64,000 nucleotides of DNA from an uncultured Bacteroidota bacterium (GCA_903851365.1 CAINOB010000125.1:1-64000); one strand, 5' to 3'. Positions 8,724 through 19,074 are shown, numbered from the stretch's first letter. Notes: generated from the letters alone by a model not told the origin. Program-made: numbers and translations.

Positions 8724-10200
8724 TTGTCCTGATAAATTCTGCCGATTTATGGATATGAGGATAAAGTATCTGATCCTGTTTGATAAACGGTACAATTTTC
8801 CTATACTCTTCCAATAATCTTTCAAGTTTACCCGATGTGCGTACTGGTCGGCGAAATTCGATTGCCTGTGCAGCATTCATGAGTTCAATTCCAAGTATCG
8901 TTTCCAAATTTGTGATAATCCTGTATGTTTTGGTAGCAGCATTGGCTCCCATGCTGACATGGTCCTCCTGACCATTCGAGGATTCAATGGAATCCACTGA
9001 TGCAGGAGTTGCAAGTTGCTTATTCTGACTAACCAAAGAGGCAGCAGTATATTGAGGGATCATCATTCCGGAGTTTAAACCCGGTTCAGCAACTAAAAAT
9101 GGAGGAAGGTTTCTTGCGCCGGAAAGCATCTGATAAACTCTTCGTTCTGAAATATTTCCCAATTCTGCCAATGCAATTCCCATCAGGTCGAAAGCAATGG
9201 CTAGAGGCTGTCCATGGAAATTTCCAGCTGAAATAATCAGGTCCTCTTCTGGGAAGATGGTCGGATTATCCGTCACCGCATTGATTTCCCTTGAGAATAC
9301 CTGCGAAGCAAAATCCAATGCATCTTTTGTTGCACCATGAACTTGTGGTATACATCGAAAGGAGTAGGGGTCCTGAACCTGAGTTTTTTTTCTGTTAATT
9401 AACTCGCTGTCAATCAGGTGGTGTTTAATTGCTTTGGCAGCATCAATCTGGCCAGGGTGTGGCCGGATTTCCTGGATCAAAGGATTAAAAGGTTCAATTC
9501 TTCCATCAAAAGCATCCAAGGAAAGTGCGCCAATTAAGTTAGCCCATGAATATAGATTAAACGCGTTAATCAGGTTCCAAACACCATAAGCGCTCATGAA
9601 TTGAGTTCCATTAAGTAGGGCAAGACCCTCTTTTGCCTGGAGTTCAACGGGATCCAACCCGAATTTGCCTAGCATTTGACCAGCTGGAACAATTCCGTCA
9701 TCCATCCATACCTGGCCTTCTCCAATCAGCGGCAAGGATAAATGTGCGAGCGGTGCAAGGTCGCCAGAAGCCCCGAGTGAACCTTGCTGATAAACCACCG
9801 GGATGATATCATTGTTATAGAAATCTATCAAGCGCAACACTGTTAATAATTGAACCCCTGAATGGCCATACGAAAGTGATTGGATTTTTAGCAGAAGCAT
9901 AATCCGGACAATCGCCTTCGGTACTGGTTCTCCTGTACCGCAAGCATGCGACCTGACCAGGTTAAGCTGAAGGGTTTGAAGATCACTTATTGGAATAACC
10001 TTATTATGAAGGGCACCAAATCCTGTTGTCACGCCATAAATCGGCTCAGATTCAGAGGTGATTTTTCGATCAAGGTATTCCCGGCATCTAACAATCTGTT
10101 TTCTTGCCTCATCTGATAAAGCGAGCTGAACAGGATGGCTAATGAGATCTTTAATTATTACAAGGCTTAGTCTCTTTGGACTGATCAGATGTATCCTCAT
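8704..10200 (-). CDS. hutH: histidine ammonia-lyase
   Basis: A 498-residue enzyme that deaminates L-histidine to urocanate, the first step of histidine degradation. The MIO cofactor would form from Ala144-Ser145-Gly146 in GSLGASGDLAPLAHLSLP. The catalytic tyrosine lies in YGVTTGFG (residue 55), and NGTQ and SxDHVSMG-type motifs follow. Length and motifs fit HutH better than the phenylalanine or tyrosine lyases, although the family cannot be fully separated by eye. No other hut genes are adjacent. The gene lies 4 bases downstream of hisS on the same strand, so the two are probably co-transcribed. Confidence 0.9.
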   Translation of the reverse strand: MRIHLISPKRLSLVIIKDLISHPVQLALSDEARKQIVRCREYLDRKITSESEPIYGVTTGFGALHNKVIPISDLQTLQLNLVRSHACGTGEPVPKAIVRIMLLLKIQSLSYGHSGVQLLTVLRLIDFYNNDIIPVVYQQGSLGASGDLAPLAHLSLPLIGEGQVWMDDGIVPAGQMLGKFGLDPVELQAKEGLALLNGTQFMSAYGVWNLINAFNLYSWANLIGALSLDAFDGRIEPFNPLIQEIRPHPGQIDAAKAIKHHLIDSELINRKKTQVQDPYSFRCIPQVHGATKDALDFASQVFSREINAVTDNPTIFPEEDLIISAGNFHGQPLAIAFDLMGIALAELGNISERRVYQMLSGARNLPPFLVAEPGLNSGMMIPQYTAASLVSQNKQLATPASVDSIESSNGQEDHVSMGANAATKTYRIITNLETILGIELMNAAQAIEFRRPVRTSGKLERLLEEYRKIVPFIKQDQILYPHIHKSAEFIRTTNSEDL

Positions 10201-10204
10201 GAAT

Positions 10205-11602
10205 TTAAATTGTTTTCATGACTTCTTTCGTCAAATCGGAAAAGGCAACGTTAACCTGCTCACCGGATGACATGAATTTCAGAACTGCCTGGCCGGCAAT
10301 GCGTTCGTTTTCACCTATCATAACTACCAACGGTATTTTACTTTGATCGGCATACTGAAGCTGTTTTTTTATCTTGCAACCATCAGGATATATTTCACAT
10401 CTGATACCTGCCAACCTCATTTGATCAGCGATTGGCTGACAAGTTGCTGATTCATCAGGCCCGAAATTGAGGAACAGAACCTGAGTACCAGTTTGTGCGA
10501 GTGAAGGAAACCCATTTACCTGGTCGAGAACATCGTAAATCCTGTCCGCGCCAAACGATACTCCAACTCCTGAAACTCCCGGCATACCGAATATGCCCGT
10601 AAGATCATCATAGCGACCACCTCCACAAATTGAGCCAATCTGTACATCAAGCGATTTTACTTCAATTATGGCCCCTGTATAATAATTAAGTCCTCGGGCA
10701 AGTGTCAGGTCCAGTTCAATCTTGGAATGCAAATTAAAAGCGCTTATGATTTTTAGAAGAGTCTCAACTTCCTCGATTCCTTTCATTCCGGTTGCTGAAC
10801 CTTGAAGTAAAGTTTTTAAACTGACAATTTTTTCAAAGGTAGAACCTGCGCTGCCAATAACCGGGATAAGCATTTCTATTGACTCGGTCGGAAAGCCTTT
10901 CAATAACCACTCTTGTTTAACTTGCTCAAGACCAATTTTATCCAATTTGTCAAGTGTGACCGTAAAATCCGTCAGATTATCCCCAAGCCCAGTAGCTTCC
11001 GCCAAACCGGCAAGGATTTTCCTGTTATTGAATTTGATAAGGATATTGAGTCCCAATTGATTAAATACATCATCAATAATTTTAAACAGCTCAGCTTCAT
11101 TAAGTAATGAATCGCTGCCAATAACGTCAACATCACATTGATAGAATTCTCGGTAACGACCTTTCTGCGGCCTGTCTGCCCTCCAAACAGGCTGAATTTG
11201 ATACCGTTTGAATGGAAAAGTTATTTCATCCTTATGTTGAACAACGAATCGGGCAAAAGGAACAGTCAAGTCATAGCGCAGAGCTTTCTCAGAAATCTGG
11301 TTTCCCAAAGTACGGCTCACAATAGCAGAATTTTCCGGTACCTGAATGAGTTGTTCCAGCAGATCCATTTTGATACCTCCAGCAAAATCCCCAGAGTTCA
11401 AAATTTTGAAAACCAGCTTGTCTCCCTCTTCGCCATACTTGCCCATAAGTGTTTCAAGCGTTTCCATTGCAGGGGTTTCAATGGGAAGATACCCGAACAA
11501 TTGAAATACGGAGCGAATAGTATCAAATAGGTAGTTCCTGCGCATCATCGGAACAGGTCCGAAGTCGCGCGTGCCTTTGGGTATAGAAGTTTTTTGATTC
11601 AT
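10205..11602 (-). CDS. hisS: histidine--tRNA ligase
   Basis: Class II aminoacyl-tRNA synthetase of 465 residues that charges tRNA-His. Motif 1 lies near the N-terminus (GTRDFGP). Motif 2 is [30 protein letters not shown]. The histidine-specific signatures [15 protein letters not shown] and [10 protein letters not shown] are present, with motif 3 at [15 protein letters not shown]. The anticodon-binding domain begins at about residue 370 (QVLFLNFGP). The ATG is preceded by a TATTTTTG promoter element. hutH follows directly. Confidence 0.95.
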   Translation of the reverse strand: MNQKTSIPKGTRDFGPVPMMRRNYLFDTIRSVFQLFGYLPIETPAMETLETLMGKYGEEGDKLVFKILNSGDFAGGIKMDLLEQLIQVPENSAIVSRTLGNQISEKALRYDLTVPFARFVVQHKDEITFPFKRYQIQPVWRADRPQKGRYREFYQCDVDVIGSDSLLNEAELFKIIDDVFNQLGLNILIKFNNRKILAGLAEATGLGDNLTDFTVTLDKLDKIGLEQVKQEWLLKGFPTESIEMLIPVIGSAGSTFEKIVSLKTLLQGSATGMKGIEEVETLLKIISAFNLHSKIELDLTLARGLNYYTGAIIEVKSLDVQIGSICGGGRYDDLTGIFGMPGVSGVGVSFGADRIYDVLDQVNGFPSLAQTGTQVLFLNFGPDESATCQPIADQMRLAGIRCEIYPDGCKIKKQLQYADQSKIPLVVMIGENERIAGQAVLKFMSSGEQVNVAFSDLTKEVMKTI

Positions 11603-11621
11603 AACAAGTCCCGGTTGGCTG

Positions 11622-11629
11622 CAAAAATA
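11622..11629 (-). promoter_or_regulatory. putative -7 element of hisS
   Basis: TATTTTTG on the minus strand matches TAnnTTTG exactly, 20 bases upstream of the hisS ATG. The -33 element is not evident. Confidence 0.45.
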
Positions 11630-11670
11630 GCATAAAAATGGGACTCGTGGAATTCCTAACTCCGAGTATG

Positions 11671-12249
11671 CTAGATCGAGAAATGATACAGGTAATCTGA
11701 AATCCGGGTACCCATGCGGTCCCTATAGTTCTTAGCACCGAACGATTCCAGGAATTCCTTTACATTTGCCGGACCAGCAAGGTGAGCGGCTGCAAGTATA
11801 CCCATTCGGGTTATCGGAATTGAATCATAGAAGATTAGCCCAACGTATCTGTCTATTGATTTGATCATCACGGACTCATTTATTTTCAATAGGATATCCA
11901 TAGCCTTTTCTTGCTGTTGCTCAGAAAAAGAACCCGGATCAGACTTGAACGCTTCCAATGAGATATTACCATAACCAGTAGCATCCAGAGCACTTTTACC
12001 AAACTGATATTTTCCAATAAATCCGAATCTGCTAAATTCTTTCCAGTTATTTTCAGATTCATATTTGGCAAGTAATTTTTTGAAACGATAGTACTTGACC
12101 CTAAACTGGGCTTTGTCTTTTTTAATAATATCATCTCTCATTTTTCCCAGCAAAGAAAATGAATCACCACCCGGTGGGAGATCGGGGGCCGGAAGGTATC
12201 CTGGCATAGCCAAAGCAATCAGCAGAAAAATTATATATACAAACTTCAT
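11671..12249 (-). CDS. exported lysozyme-like/transglycosylase-like protein
   Basis: A 192-residue protein with a hydrophobic N-terminal signal segment ([17 protein letters not shown]). The central part reads [32 protein letters not shown] and later [15 protein letters not shown]. The Glu followed by GKYQFG-type and AAHLAG-type motifs is reminiscent of peptidoglycan-cleaving goose-lysozyme or lytic transglycosylase folds. This is motif resemblance only, and enzymatic activity is not established. It is monocistronic, with its own TATCTTTG promoter. Confidence 0.6.
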   Translation of the reverse strand: MKFVYIIFLLIALAMPGYLPAPDLPPGGDSFSLLGKMRDDIIKKDKAQFRVKYYRFKKLLAKYESENNWKEFSRFGFIGKYQFGKSALDATGYGNISLEAFKSDPGSFSEQQQEKAMDILLKINESVMIKSIDRYVGLIFYDSIPITRMGILAAAHLAGPANVKEFLESFGAKNYRDRMGTRISDYLYHFSI

Positions 12250-12315
12250 AGAATTCTATTTTAATGAATAACGCTTAACGACCCGTTTTGTTGCAAGCAA
12301 ATCAGGTAGATGCGG

Positions 12316-12323
12316 CAAAGATA
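12316..12323 (-). promoter_or_regulatory. putative -7 element of the lysozyme-like gene
   Basis: TATCTTTG on the minus strand, an exact TAnnTTTG match, about 66 bases upstream of the start codon at 12249. Confidence 0.42.
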
Positions 12324-12385
12324 CAGATATTCTGATAATTACAGCAATACTGACAGATATGAATTTGTATATGAGTGGTTTGAGT

Positions 12386-13075
12386 TTATCTTACCGGTAT
12401 CATAACCGGATGTTTTTCGTTCAATCGCCTAAGAAAAAAGAAAAGAAGGTCGTTCTGCTGGCGCTTTTTTACTTTCATAAACTCATCATAAAGTTCAGTA
12501 TCCTGCATCAGAATAACAAGAACAGATTCTCTATTGAAATCTGATACTTTACCAGTCTCAAAATCAAGTAGATACTGACGCATTTCCTGGCTTTTTGTTG
12601 TCCGATTATAAGGTCTGGAATAGTAGGGATTATAATATCCTGAATTATAGTAATCGGAATAATAAGGATCGTAATGTGTATCGATGACGGTTACGTCGGC
12701 GATAAAATGACAAACATGGCCAATAATTGGCAGCCTGTTAAATTCGCCGTTATATTGGATAAATATTTTTCCATCCTGGCAATAGCCCCAAACATTTGCT
12801 GTTGGAATTTCCTGCTTTGCCCCATATTGATCAAAATAGCCAATGGTTTTATTCTTTACGATATTGCGATAGAAATTAAAATCAGTAGGATCATCATTGG
12901 AAATTATTCTAACAGAAGGGATAGGCTGATTTTCGCGTACCTGGCTGAAATCCAGATATAAACCTGATGTAAACTGGAACTCAGGAGTATATTTTACCCT
13001 CTTAACGGAATCAGTTTGTGCGATACCGGAATAAAAACTGAGCAGGCTAAGAAAAGCTAAAGTTATATAACGCAT
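12386..13075 (-). CDS. exported protein of unknown function, Tyr-rich
   Basis: A hypothetical protein of 229 residues when started at the ATG at 13075. That start gives a proper signal peptide (MRYITLAFLSLLSFYSGIAQ); the ORF track begins 20 codons earlier. The mature protein has a tyrosine-rich tract (HYDPYYSDYYNSGYYNPYYSRPY) in its middle and a charged C-terminus. No enzymatic motif was recognised. It is divergent from the aldehyde dehydrogenase gene, and its promoter overlaps that gene's first codons. Confidence 0.65.
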   Translation of the reverse strand: MRYITLAFLSLLSFYSGIAQTDSVKRVKYTPEFQFTSGLYLDFSQVRENQPIPSVRIISNDDPTDFNFYRNIVKNKTIGYFDQYGAKQEIPTANVWGYCQDGKIFIQYNGEFNRLPIIGHVCHFIADVTVIDTHYDPYYSDYYNSGYYNPYYSRPYNRTTKSQEMRQYLLDFETGKVSDFNRESVLVILMQDTELYDEFMKVKKRQQNDLLFFFLRRLNEKHPVMIPVR

Positions 13076-13121
13076 AAATTCAAATTTACTTTTTTTACTT
13101 TTAAACATTCCTACTTTGATT

Positions 13122-14540
13122 ATGCAAAAGTACAAAATCTATGCCGCAGGTCAGTTGATTGATACATCGGGTACTCTCGAGGTTAAACGACCATATGATG
13201 GTAAACTATTAGCTATTACTGGTTTAGCAGATTCAGAAATTTTGAGTCAAGTGATTATTCAGGCAAAAAAAGCTGAAGGTACGATGAACCTGCTCCCAGC
13301 ATATAAAAGAAGTTCAATTCTGGCAAAAATTGCTGATGGAATGGTCGAGAGGAAAGGATTGTTATCGGAGATTCTATGCCAGGAAACTGGCAAGCCAATT
13401 CGTTATGCAATTGCTGAAGTAGAACGTGCAATCCAGGTTTTCAGGGTGGGTTCGGAGGAGGCCAGGCGGATACCTGGTGAATTTCTTTCGATCGACTGGA
13501 CAGTTGCTGGCGAGGGGAAGGAAGGTTGGGTAAAATACTTTCCAGTTGGGCTTGTCGGAGCAATTTCACCTTTTAATTTCCCTCTGAATCTTTCGGCTCA
13601 TAAAATTGTGCCGGCCATTGCAACTGGAAATCCGGTTATACTAAAGCCTGCTTCCCAGACTCCCGTAACAGTGCTTGAGCTGGCCAAGATAATACATGAA
13701 TGTGGCCTTCCTGAGGGTGCTGTATCAATCATGCCTATGTCGAGGGAAACCGGAAGTCTGATGACAACAAATAAAGATATCAAACTGATAACATTTACCG
13801 GATCCCCGGAAGTAGGTTGGAAAATTAAAGAACAATCCGGGAAAAAGAGGGTAGTCCTGGAACTTGGTGGCAATGCCGGCGTTTTGGTTACAGAATCTGC
13901 AGATATCAATTTAGCTCTGCAAAAATGTGTTGCTGGGGCTTTTTCCTATTCAGGTCAGGTGTGTATTCATGTTCAACGGATTTTTGTTGCTGACGGGCTT
14001 TTCCAAGAATTTATCAACCGTTTTGTAGAGTCAGCTTCATTGTTAAGAATAGGTGACCCTCTGGATTATTCGACGGATATTTCTTCCATGATTGATGAAG
14101 CCAATGCTTGCCGTGTTGAGTCTTGGGTGGAAGAAGCTGTTGAAGGTGGTGCAAAGGTGCTTTGTGGTGGTAAAAGGGTTGGCTCTTTTTTTGAACCTAC
14201 AGTCATGACAGGAACGCAACATCGTATGAAGGTTTGTGATCTGGAGGTTTTCGGGCCTGTCGTTTGCATAGAGAGGATGGGAAGTTTTGAGGAGGGGATA
14301 TCAAAAATTAATAATTCGGAATATGGATTGCAGGCTGGTGTATTTACCAACCTTATTAACGAGATGAATATTGCTTTTAATAAACTGGAAGTGGGTGGCG
14401 TTATTATAAATGATGTACCTACCTTCAGGGTTGATCATATGCCCTACGGTGGCGTCAAGGAATCGGGATATGGAAGAGAGGGGGTGAAATATGCCATGTT
14501 GGATATGTTAGAGCCACGACTTCTGGTCAAGAACAAATAA
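13122..14540 (+). CDS. NAD(P)-dependent aldehyde dehydrogenase family protein
   Basis: A 472-residue ALDH-superfamily enzyme oxidising an aldehyde to an acid. The substrate cannot be named; the sequence resembles the lactaldehyde/glyceraldehyde-type or phosphonoacetaldehyde-type branch. The cofactor site SPFNFPLN, the catalytic Glu (about 247 in LELGGNAGV) and the nucleophile Cys (about 281 in GQVCIHVQR) are intact. The C-terminal motif GGVKESGYGREG is also present. The ATG at 13122 is preferred over the upstream TTG at 13116. The S9 peptidase gene follows 24 bases later. Confidence 0.9.
   Translation: MQKYKIYAAGQLIDTSGTLEVKRPYDGKLLAITGLADSEILSQVIIQAKKAEGTMNLLPAYKRSSILAKIADGMVERKGLLSEILCQETGKPIRYAIAEVERAIQVFRVGSEEARRIPGEFLSIDWTVAGEGKEGWVKYFPVGLVGAISPFNFPLNLSAHKIVPAIATGNPVILKPASQTPVTVLELAKIIHECGLPEGAVSIMPMSRETGSLMTTNKDIKLITFTGSPEVGWKIKEQSGKKRVVLELGGNAGVLVTESADINLALQKCVAGAFSYSGQVCIHVQRIFVADGLFQEFINRFVESASLLRIGDPLDYSTDISSMIDEANACRVESWVEEAVEGGAKVLCGGKRVGSFFEPTVMTGTQHRMKVCDLEVFGPVVCIERMGSFEEGISKINNSEYGLQAGVFTNLINEMNIAFNKLEVGGVIINDVPTFRVDHMPYGGVKESGYGREGVKYAMLDMLEPRLLVKNK
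13125..13132 (-). promoter_or_regulatory. putative -7 element of the Tyr-rich protein gene
   Basis: TACTTTTG on the minus strand, an exact TAnnTTTG match, 50 bases upstream of the start at 13075. It lies inside the first codons of the divergent aldehyde dehydrogenase gene, so the two transcripts probably overlap at their 5' ends. Confidence 0.42.
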
Positions 14541-14564
14541 TGAATTTCCTGTAATACAATTTAA

Positions 14565-17399
14565 ATGAAAAAACTATTCTTTCTTCTTGTTTTGGTTGTT
14601 TCCATTGTTGCTACCGGGCATGCACAAAATGCTAAGAAGCCTGTTGACTTTGCCTTGTACGATAGTTGGAAAAGCCTTTCTTCTCAGCAAGTTTCCGATG
14701 ATGGTAATTGGCTGGCCTGGACAATCAATCCTCAAAATGGAGATGGTCAACTTTTTGTCAGGGCATGGGGTGATGCCTCCGAAAAACGAATATTTAACCG
14801 TGGTTCACAACCGAACTTTTCACCTAAGTCTGATTTTCTTGCTTTTAGAATAATTCCGCAGGCAGATTCTGTGCGAAAAGCCAAGATCAAGAAGGTTAAG
14901 ACTGAAAAGATGCCCAAGGATACTTTGGGAATCTATTTATTAGGAAGTAATAAACTCATTACCTACCCTAATATTAAGTCGTTTAAACTGGCTGATGAGT
15001 CCTCCGTCTGGATGGCATTTCAACTTGAAGAAATTAAAGCTGATGCAAAACCAGAAAAGAAGGACACTACCGCCGGTGCAAAGAAAGATGACTCAAAATC
15101 TAAAAAGAAACCTGAATTTAACGGTGTCCCGTTGATTGTGATGAATCCGTTGACCAGGGATTCTCAGAATTTTCCACTAGTTACCGAATATGGCTTTACT
15201 AAGCATGGTAAATGGTTGTACATGGTCAGCATCAAGGAGGATTCAGTAAAAACCTCGACTGTCAGAGTTTTCGATACCGGAACAGGCATTGCAAGGAATG
15301 TTTGGGAACAAACCGGAGTGATCAAAAACCTTATTTGCGATGAGAATGCCACTGAACTGGCATTCCTGTTTTCCACTGATACAGCCAAAATCAAGAGATA
15401 CAGTTTGTACTATTGGTCGGAAAAAGACGCCAACCCCAGAATGATTGTTGATGCGACAACTCCGGGCATGACTGCGGGTATGAGTGTTAGCGAAAACGGA
15501 AGAATTAACTTTACCCCAAATGGGCTGAGACTTTTTTTTGGTACTGCTAAGACGCCAATAGTTAAGAAAGAGGAGAAGGATACCCTCCTTGCTGATGACA
15601 AGGTATCGGTAGATATCTGGCACTGGCAGGAAGATGAATTGCAGAGTATACAGTTAAAACAAGTAGATCAGGAACGCAAAAAAACTTATCAGGCGGTATA
15701 TAATATTAAAAAGAACCAGATGCTTCAATTGGGAGATTCTCTGTTCATTGAAAGCTATCGTTTGGTGAAACAAGGGGATTCAGATTTTGCACTTGGTTTT
15801 TTTGATATTCCTTATCGATTGCAAAACTCCATAAATTATAAGAATACAAAGGATATTTACCAATTGGATCTGAATACAGGCTTGAAAAAGTCTTTATTCG
15901 AAAAGGTTGAATTCAGCCCACAACTTTCTCCGCAAGGCAAATATCTTTATTGGTGGGAGCCTACAGACAGTTCATGGTATTGTTTCAATATTCGCGAAAA
16001 GGTAAAAGTGAACCTGACGCACAGCCTTAATTCAGGATTTACCGAAGATATTCATGATACCCCTGATGATCCGGGAAGTTATGGAGCCATGGGATGGTCA
16101 GATAATGATGCTAATCTTTTTCTTTACGATAAATTTGACATATGGAGCCTCGATCCGGACGGCAGGAAAGCAGCTGTTTGTGTAACCGGAGGCTACGGAA
16201 AGAAGAATAATATCAGCATTAGGTATATTTCGTTGGACCCTGAGGAGAAATTTGTTGACCCCAAAAAAGATAACCTGTTTAGCACGAGAGAGGTTAAGAC
16301 CAAAAAATCTGGTTTCTGCCGGTTTTCCATTGAAAAACCTGAAGTCAGGATGATACTCCAGGGTGATTGCACCTACAGCAGGCCATCAAAAGCAAAAAAT
16401 GCCGACAAACTCTTATGGACCCGAAGTACTGTCAGCGAATTTCCTGATTTCTGGACAGGCGACTTAAGTTTTAATAATGCAATGAAAATAAGTAATGCCA
16501 ATCCGCAACAATCTAAATATATATGGGCAAGTGTGGAATTGGTTGAATGGAATGATCTTGATGGGGAATTGCATCAGGGATTGTTGTATAAGCCGGAAAA
16601 TATGGATCCTACCCTGAAATATCCCATGATCGTATACTTCTATGAGCGTCATTCCGATGCTCTGCATACACATTACGTTCCTAGAGCAAGCGCGAGTATT
16701 GTTAATCCGCTGGAATATGCGTCGAATGGTTATTTGATTTTCATGCCGGATATTCATTTTAAAAATGGACTACCTGGCAAATCATTTTACAATGCAATAA
16801 TGAGCGGGGTTCTTGAACTCGGTAAAAGGAGTTATGTCGATATGAAGCATTTAGGCATTCAGGGGCAAAGTTGGGGTGGTTATGGCACCGCATATATGAT
16901 TACTCAGACAGGAATTTTTGCTGCTGCGTCTCCGGGAGCACCAGTCAGCAATATGACCTCCGCCTACGGTGGCATTCGTAATGAAAGCGGGATGGTTCGT
17001 CAGTTCCAATATGAAAAAACGCAAAGCAGGATTGGTGGCACTCTCTGGGAGAAACCGGAATATTTTATAGAGAACAGTCCGATCTTTTTTGCCGACAGGA
17101 TCACGACCCCTTGTTTGATCAGACATGATGATGGTGATGGTGCGGTTCCGTTTTCTGAAGGGGTGCAGCTTTTTGTTGCTCTCCGACGCTTAAATAAGCC
17201 AGCCTGGCTGGTTAATTATAATAATGCACCCCATAATTTGACTCGTCAGGCTGACAAGAAAGACTGGTCGGTCAGGATGATGCAATTCTTTGATCATTAC
17301 CTTAAAGGAGCTCCTGCTCCCGCTTGGATGACTAATGGAGTGCATGCGATTGATAAAAAGGGAAGCGAAATATTTTATTGGAAGTATACGGAAAAATAG
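14565..17399 (+). CDS. S9 family (prolyl oligopeptidase-like) peptidase, exported
   Basis: A 944-residue periplasmic serine peptidase with a signal peptide (FFLLVLVVSIVATGHAQ). The long N-terminal half is the beta-propeller, with a Lys-rich insert around residues 160-185. The C-terminal alpha/beta hydrolase domain holds Ser (about 769, GQSWGGYG), Asp in RHDDGDGAVPFSEG and His in NNAPHNLTR, the expected catalytic triad. Such enzymes cut peptides and often help peptide nutrition in Bacteroidota. It lies directly between the aldehyde dehydrogenase and HMCES-like genes on the same strand. Confidence 0.92.
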   Translation: MKKLFFLLVLVVSIVATGHAQNAKKPVDFALYDSWKSLSSQQVSDDGNWLAWTINPQNGDGQLFVRAWGDASEKRIFNRGSQPNFSPKSDFLAFRIIPQADSVRKAKIKKVKTEKMPKDTLGIYLLGSNKLITYPNIKSFKLADESSVWMAFQLEEIKADAKPEKKDTTAGAKKDDSKSKKKPEFNGVPLIVMNPLTRDSQNFPLVTEYGFTKHGKWLYMVSIKEDSVKTSTVRVFDTGTGIARNVWEQTGVIKNLICDENATELAFLFSTDTAKIKRYSLYYWSEKDANPRMIVDATTPGMTAGMSVSENGRINFTPNGLRLFFGTAKTPIVKKEEKDTLLADDKVSVDIWHWQEDELQSIQLKQVDQERKKTYQAVYNIKKNQMLQLGDSLFIESYRLVKQGDSDFALGFFDIPYRLQNSINYKNTKDIYQLDLNTGLKKSLFEKVEFSPQLSPQGKYLYWWEPTDSSWYCFNIREKVKVNLTHSLNSGFTEDIHDTPDDPGSYGAMGWSDNDANLFLYDKFDIWSLDPDGRKAAVCVTGGYGKKNNISIRYISLDPEEKFVDPKKDNLFSTREVKTKKSGFCRFSIEKPEVRMILQGDCTYSRPSKAKNADKLLWTRSTVSEFPDFWTGDLSFNNAMKISNANPQQSKYIWASVELVEWNDLDGELHQGLLYKPENMDPTLKYPMIVYFYERHSDALHTHYVPRASASIVNPLEYASNGYLIFMPDIHFKNGLPGKSFYNAIMSGVLELGKRSYVDMKHLGIQGQSWGGYGTAYMITQTGIFAAASPGAPVSNMTSAYGGIRNESGMVRQFQYEKTQSRIGGTLWEKPEYFIENSPIFFADRITTPCLIRHDDGDGAVPFSEGVQLFVALRRLNKPAWLVNYNNAPHNLTRQADKKDWSVRMMQFFDHYLKGAPAPAWMTNGVHAIDKKGSEIFYWKYTEK

Positions 17400-17402
17400 G
17401 CC

Positions 17403-18140
17403 ATGTGTGTGTTTCTTACATTACGGGCTGATAAATCGAAACTTGAAAAGAGGTTTGATGCGACCTTTCTGGAGGAGGAAAACTACCGGCCAAACTATGT
17501 TCAAAATGCTTTTGAATTTCCAAAGTGGCCGATCATCGGAGCTGAAAACCCTGCGGTGATAAGGTATATGAATTGGGGGCTGATTCCAGCCTGGATAAAA
17601 GATGAGGAATCAGCTAAGAAGTTCAGGGTAAATACTGTAAATGCACGTGCAGAAACCATTTTTGAAAAACCTGCATTTCGCAAGGCTGCTGCCACGTCGC
17701 ACTGCCTGGTATTGGCTGATGGCTTTTTTGAATTCAGGGAGTTTGAAGGCAAAAAGTATCCATACTTTATCAGGATTGGTAAAGGCCGGCCCTTTGCATT
17801 GGCCGGCCTTTATGAGTCCTGGTCAAATCCTGCTACCGGCGAGATAATTCCTGGTTTTTCGATAATAACAACCGTGGCAAATCCGCTAATGGAACTCATA
17901 CATAATCGTAAAAAAAGGATGCCGGTTATTTTAGAAGAGGGTGACGAACGTGATTGGCTAATTGTTGGCAGGTCAAATGCGGGGTTATTAAAGCCTTATC
18001 AGGAGGAGGATATGGAAGCATGGACGGTATCAAGGAGAATAACAGAACGCGGTGGTGAAAAAAATAACGATGAAATTTTAGAGCCTTTTAATTATCCCGA
18101 GCTATCACGTGAGCGGTCAGAACAAGGATCATTGTTTTAA
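17403..18140 (+). CDS. SOS response-associated peptidase (HMCES/YedK family)
   Basis: A 245-residue protein that forms a covalent DNA-protein crosslink with abasic sites in single-stranded DNA and self-reverses. Catalytic Cys2 is exposed after Met removal (MCVFLTLR). The other conserved elements are NARAETIFEKPAF, the core CLVLADGFFEF, and the His in LIHNRKKRMPVIL. Length fits the family. It follows the peptidase stop by 3 bases. The 3' end faces the DUF4924 gene and the two stops are only 3 bases apart. Confidence 0.93.
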   Translation: MCVFLTLRADKSKLEKRFDATFLEEENYRPNYVQNAFEFPKWPIIGAENPAVIRYMNWGLIPAWIKDEESAKKFRVNTVNARAETIFEKPAFRKAAATSHCLVLADGFFEFREFEGKKYPYFIRIGKGRPFALAGLYESWSNPATGEIIPGFSIITTVANPLMELIHNRKKRMPVILEEGDERDWLIVGRSNAGLLKPYQEEDMEAWTVSRRITERGGEKNNDEILEPFNYPELSRERSEQGSLF

Positions 18141-18143
18141 GGG

Positions 18144-18689
18144 TCAAAGCTCGATTGAGCCCTCTTCAAATTCTCCGAATTTTAAAGATAACATTGCAAC
18201 CAGCTTCCTGATTGTCTCGATTGCTTCGGCAGTATCCTCAGAAATGGTCCTTTTCTTCATTTTCATTAGCATGAAACCATAAAGGACAGTAAGGCAGACT
18301 TCCATATCACTCATTTTGTCCGTGACAATCATTTTTTTTCTGAAATCACCGATATTATAAATAGCATCCTCATATAATACCCGGTAATCAGAATGATGCG
18401 GACTGTCGATCAGCCGATAATGAAAATCATTAAGATCATCAAGCAAGCCGACCAGGTATGCCAAGTGACCAGCGGATTTTATCTGTTCAGATTTCATTGA
18501 TTCAATGAGACCTTCATACCATAATCTGATATCCTTTTTAATATCCGGATCTACCTGATATTGATCAGCGAGTTCCTTATTAATGCGGTCTGGATCAAAA
18601 TTGTATGCCCGGATTAGGTCTTCAATTTGCCACATGTACAATATATACTCGGCAATGTTTTCTGCTCTTTTCTGCTGGGAGATAATCAT
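18144..18689 (-). CDS. DUF4924 family protein
   Basis: A protein of about 181 residues, helical and conserved in Bacteroidota, with no known function. Recognisable stretches are QKRAENIAEYILYMWQIEDLIRA near the N-terminus and MSDMEVCLTVLYGFMLMKMKKRTIS near the C-terminus. The tracked ORF begins at 18770 inside the S4-domain gene. The ATG at 18689 (MIISQQKRAEN) is preferred because it fits the family start and avoids the overlap. Same strand as, and immediately downstream of, the S4-domain gene. Confidence 0.82.
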   Translation of the reverse strand: MIISQQKRAENIAEYILYMWQIEDLIRAYNFDPDRINKELADQYQVDPDIKKDIRLWYEGLIESMKSEQIKSAGHLAYLVGLLDDLNDFHYRLIDSPHHSDYRVLYEDAIYNIGDFRKKMIVTDKMSDMEVCLTVLYGFMLMKMKKRTISEDTAEAIETIRKLVAMLSLKFGEFEEGSIEL

Positions 18690-18699
18690 TTGATCAATT

Positions 18700-19074
18700 C
18701 TAGATATCCAATTTATTAATATCTCTCCTTTGTTTTTTTGTCGGTCTGCCAGTTCCCCTGTCGCGAACATAGAAAGCGCTTTCCTGGTTGTGACGTACGC
18801 GGTCGAATTCTTCCTGAGGTGTCAGATTGATAGTGTTTTCGGCTGCCAATGTTGCCGAACCTCTTTTCTCAATGAGTCCGGTAACCTGATAAGTTAAAGT
18901 CAAAGGAGGTTTTTTTACAACTATAATATCGCCAATATGAATATTTCTGCTCGGTTTCACGGGTTCGTCATTTATAAGGATACGCCCACGCTGGCATTCT
19001 TCAGTAGCCAGGCTTCGGGATTTATATATCCTTACGGCCCAAAGCCATTTATCAATTCTGACACCTTCTCCCAC
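18700..19074 (-). CDS. S4-domain RNA-binding protein (HslR-like)
   Basis: A 124-residue protein with an N-terminal S4 domain (RIDKWLWAVRIYKSRSLATEECQRGRILIN) followed by a basic tail. HslR/Hsp15 family members bind stalled 50S subunits carrying peptidyl-tRNA. The gene is translationally close to the response regulator (single-base overlap at 19074) and to DUF4924 downstream. This suggests a histidine kinase-regulator-S4-DUF4924 transcript. Confidence 0.87.
   Translation of the reverse strand: MGEGVRIDKWLWAVRIYKSRSLATEECQRGRILINDEPVKPSRNIHIGDIIVVKKPPLTLTYQVTGLIEKRGSATLAAENTINLTPQEEFDRVRHNQESAFYVRDRGTGRPTKKQRRDINKLDI

Noticed and set aside
11138-11530. 130-residue plus-strand ORF inside hisS
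   Set aside because: It is an antisense shadow of a clear histidyl-tRNA synthetase gene, with no signal, domain or promoter of its own.
15243-15623. 126-residue minus-strand ORF inside the S9 peptidase gene
   Set aside because: Antisense frame of a well-supported coding gene; composition and motifs do not support a protein.
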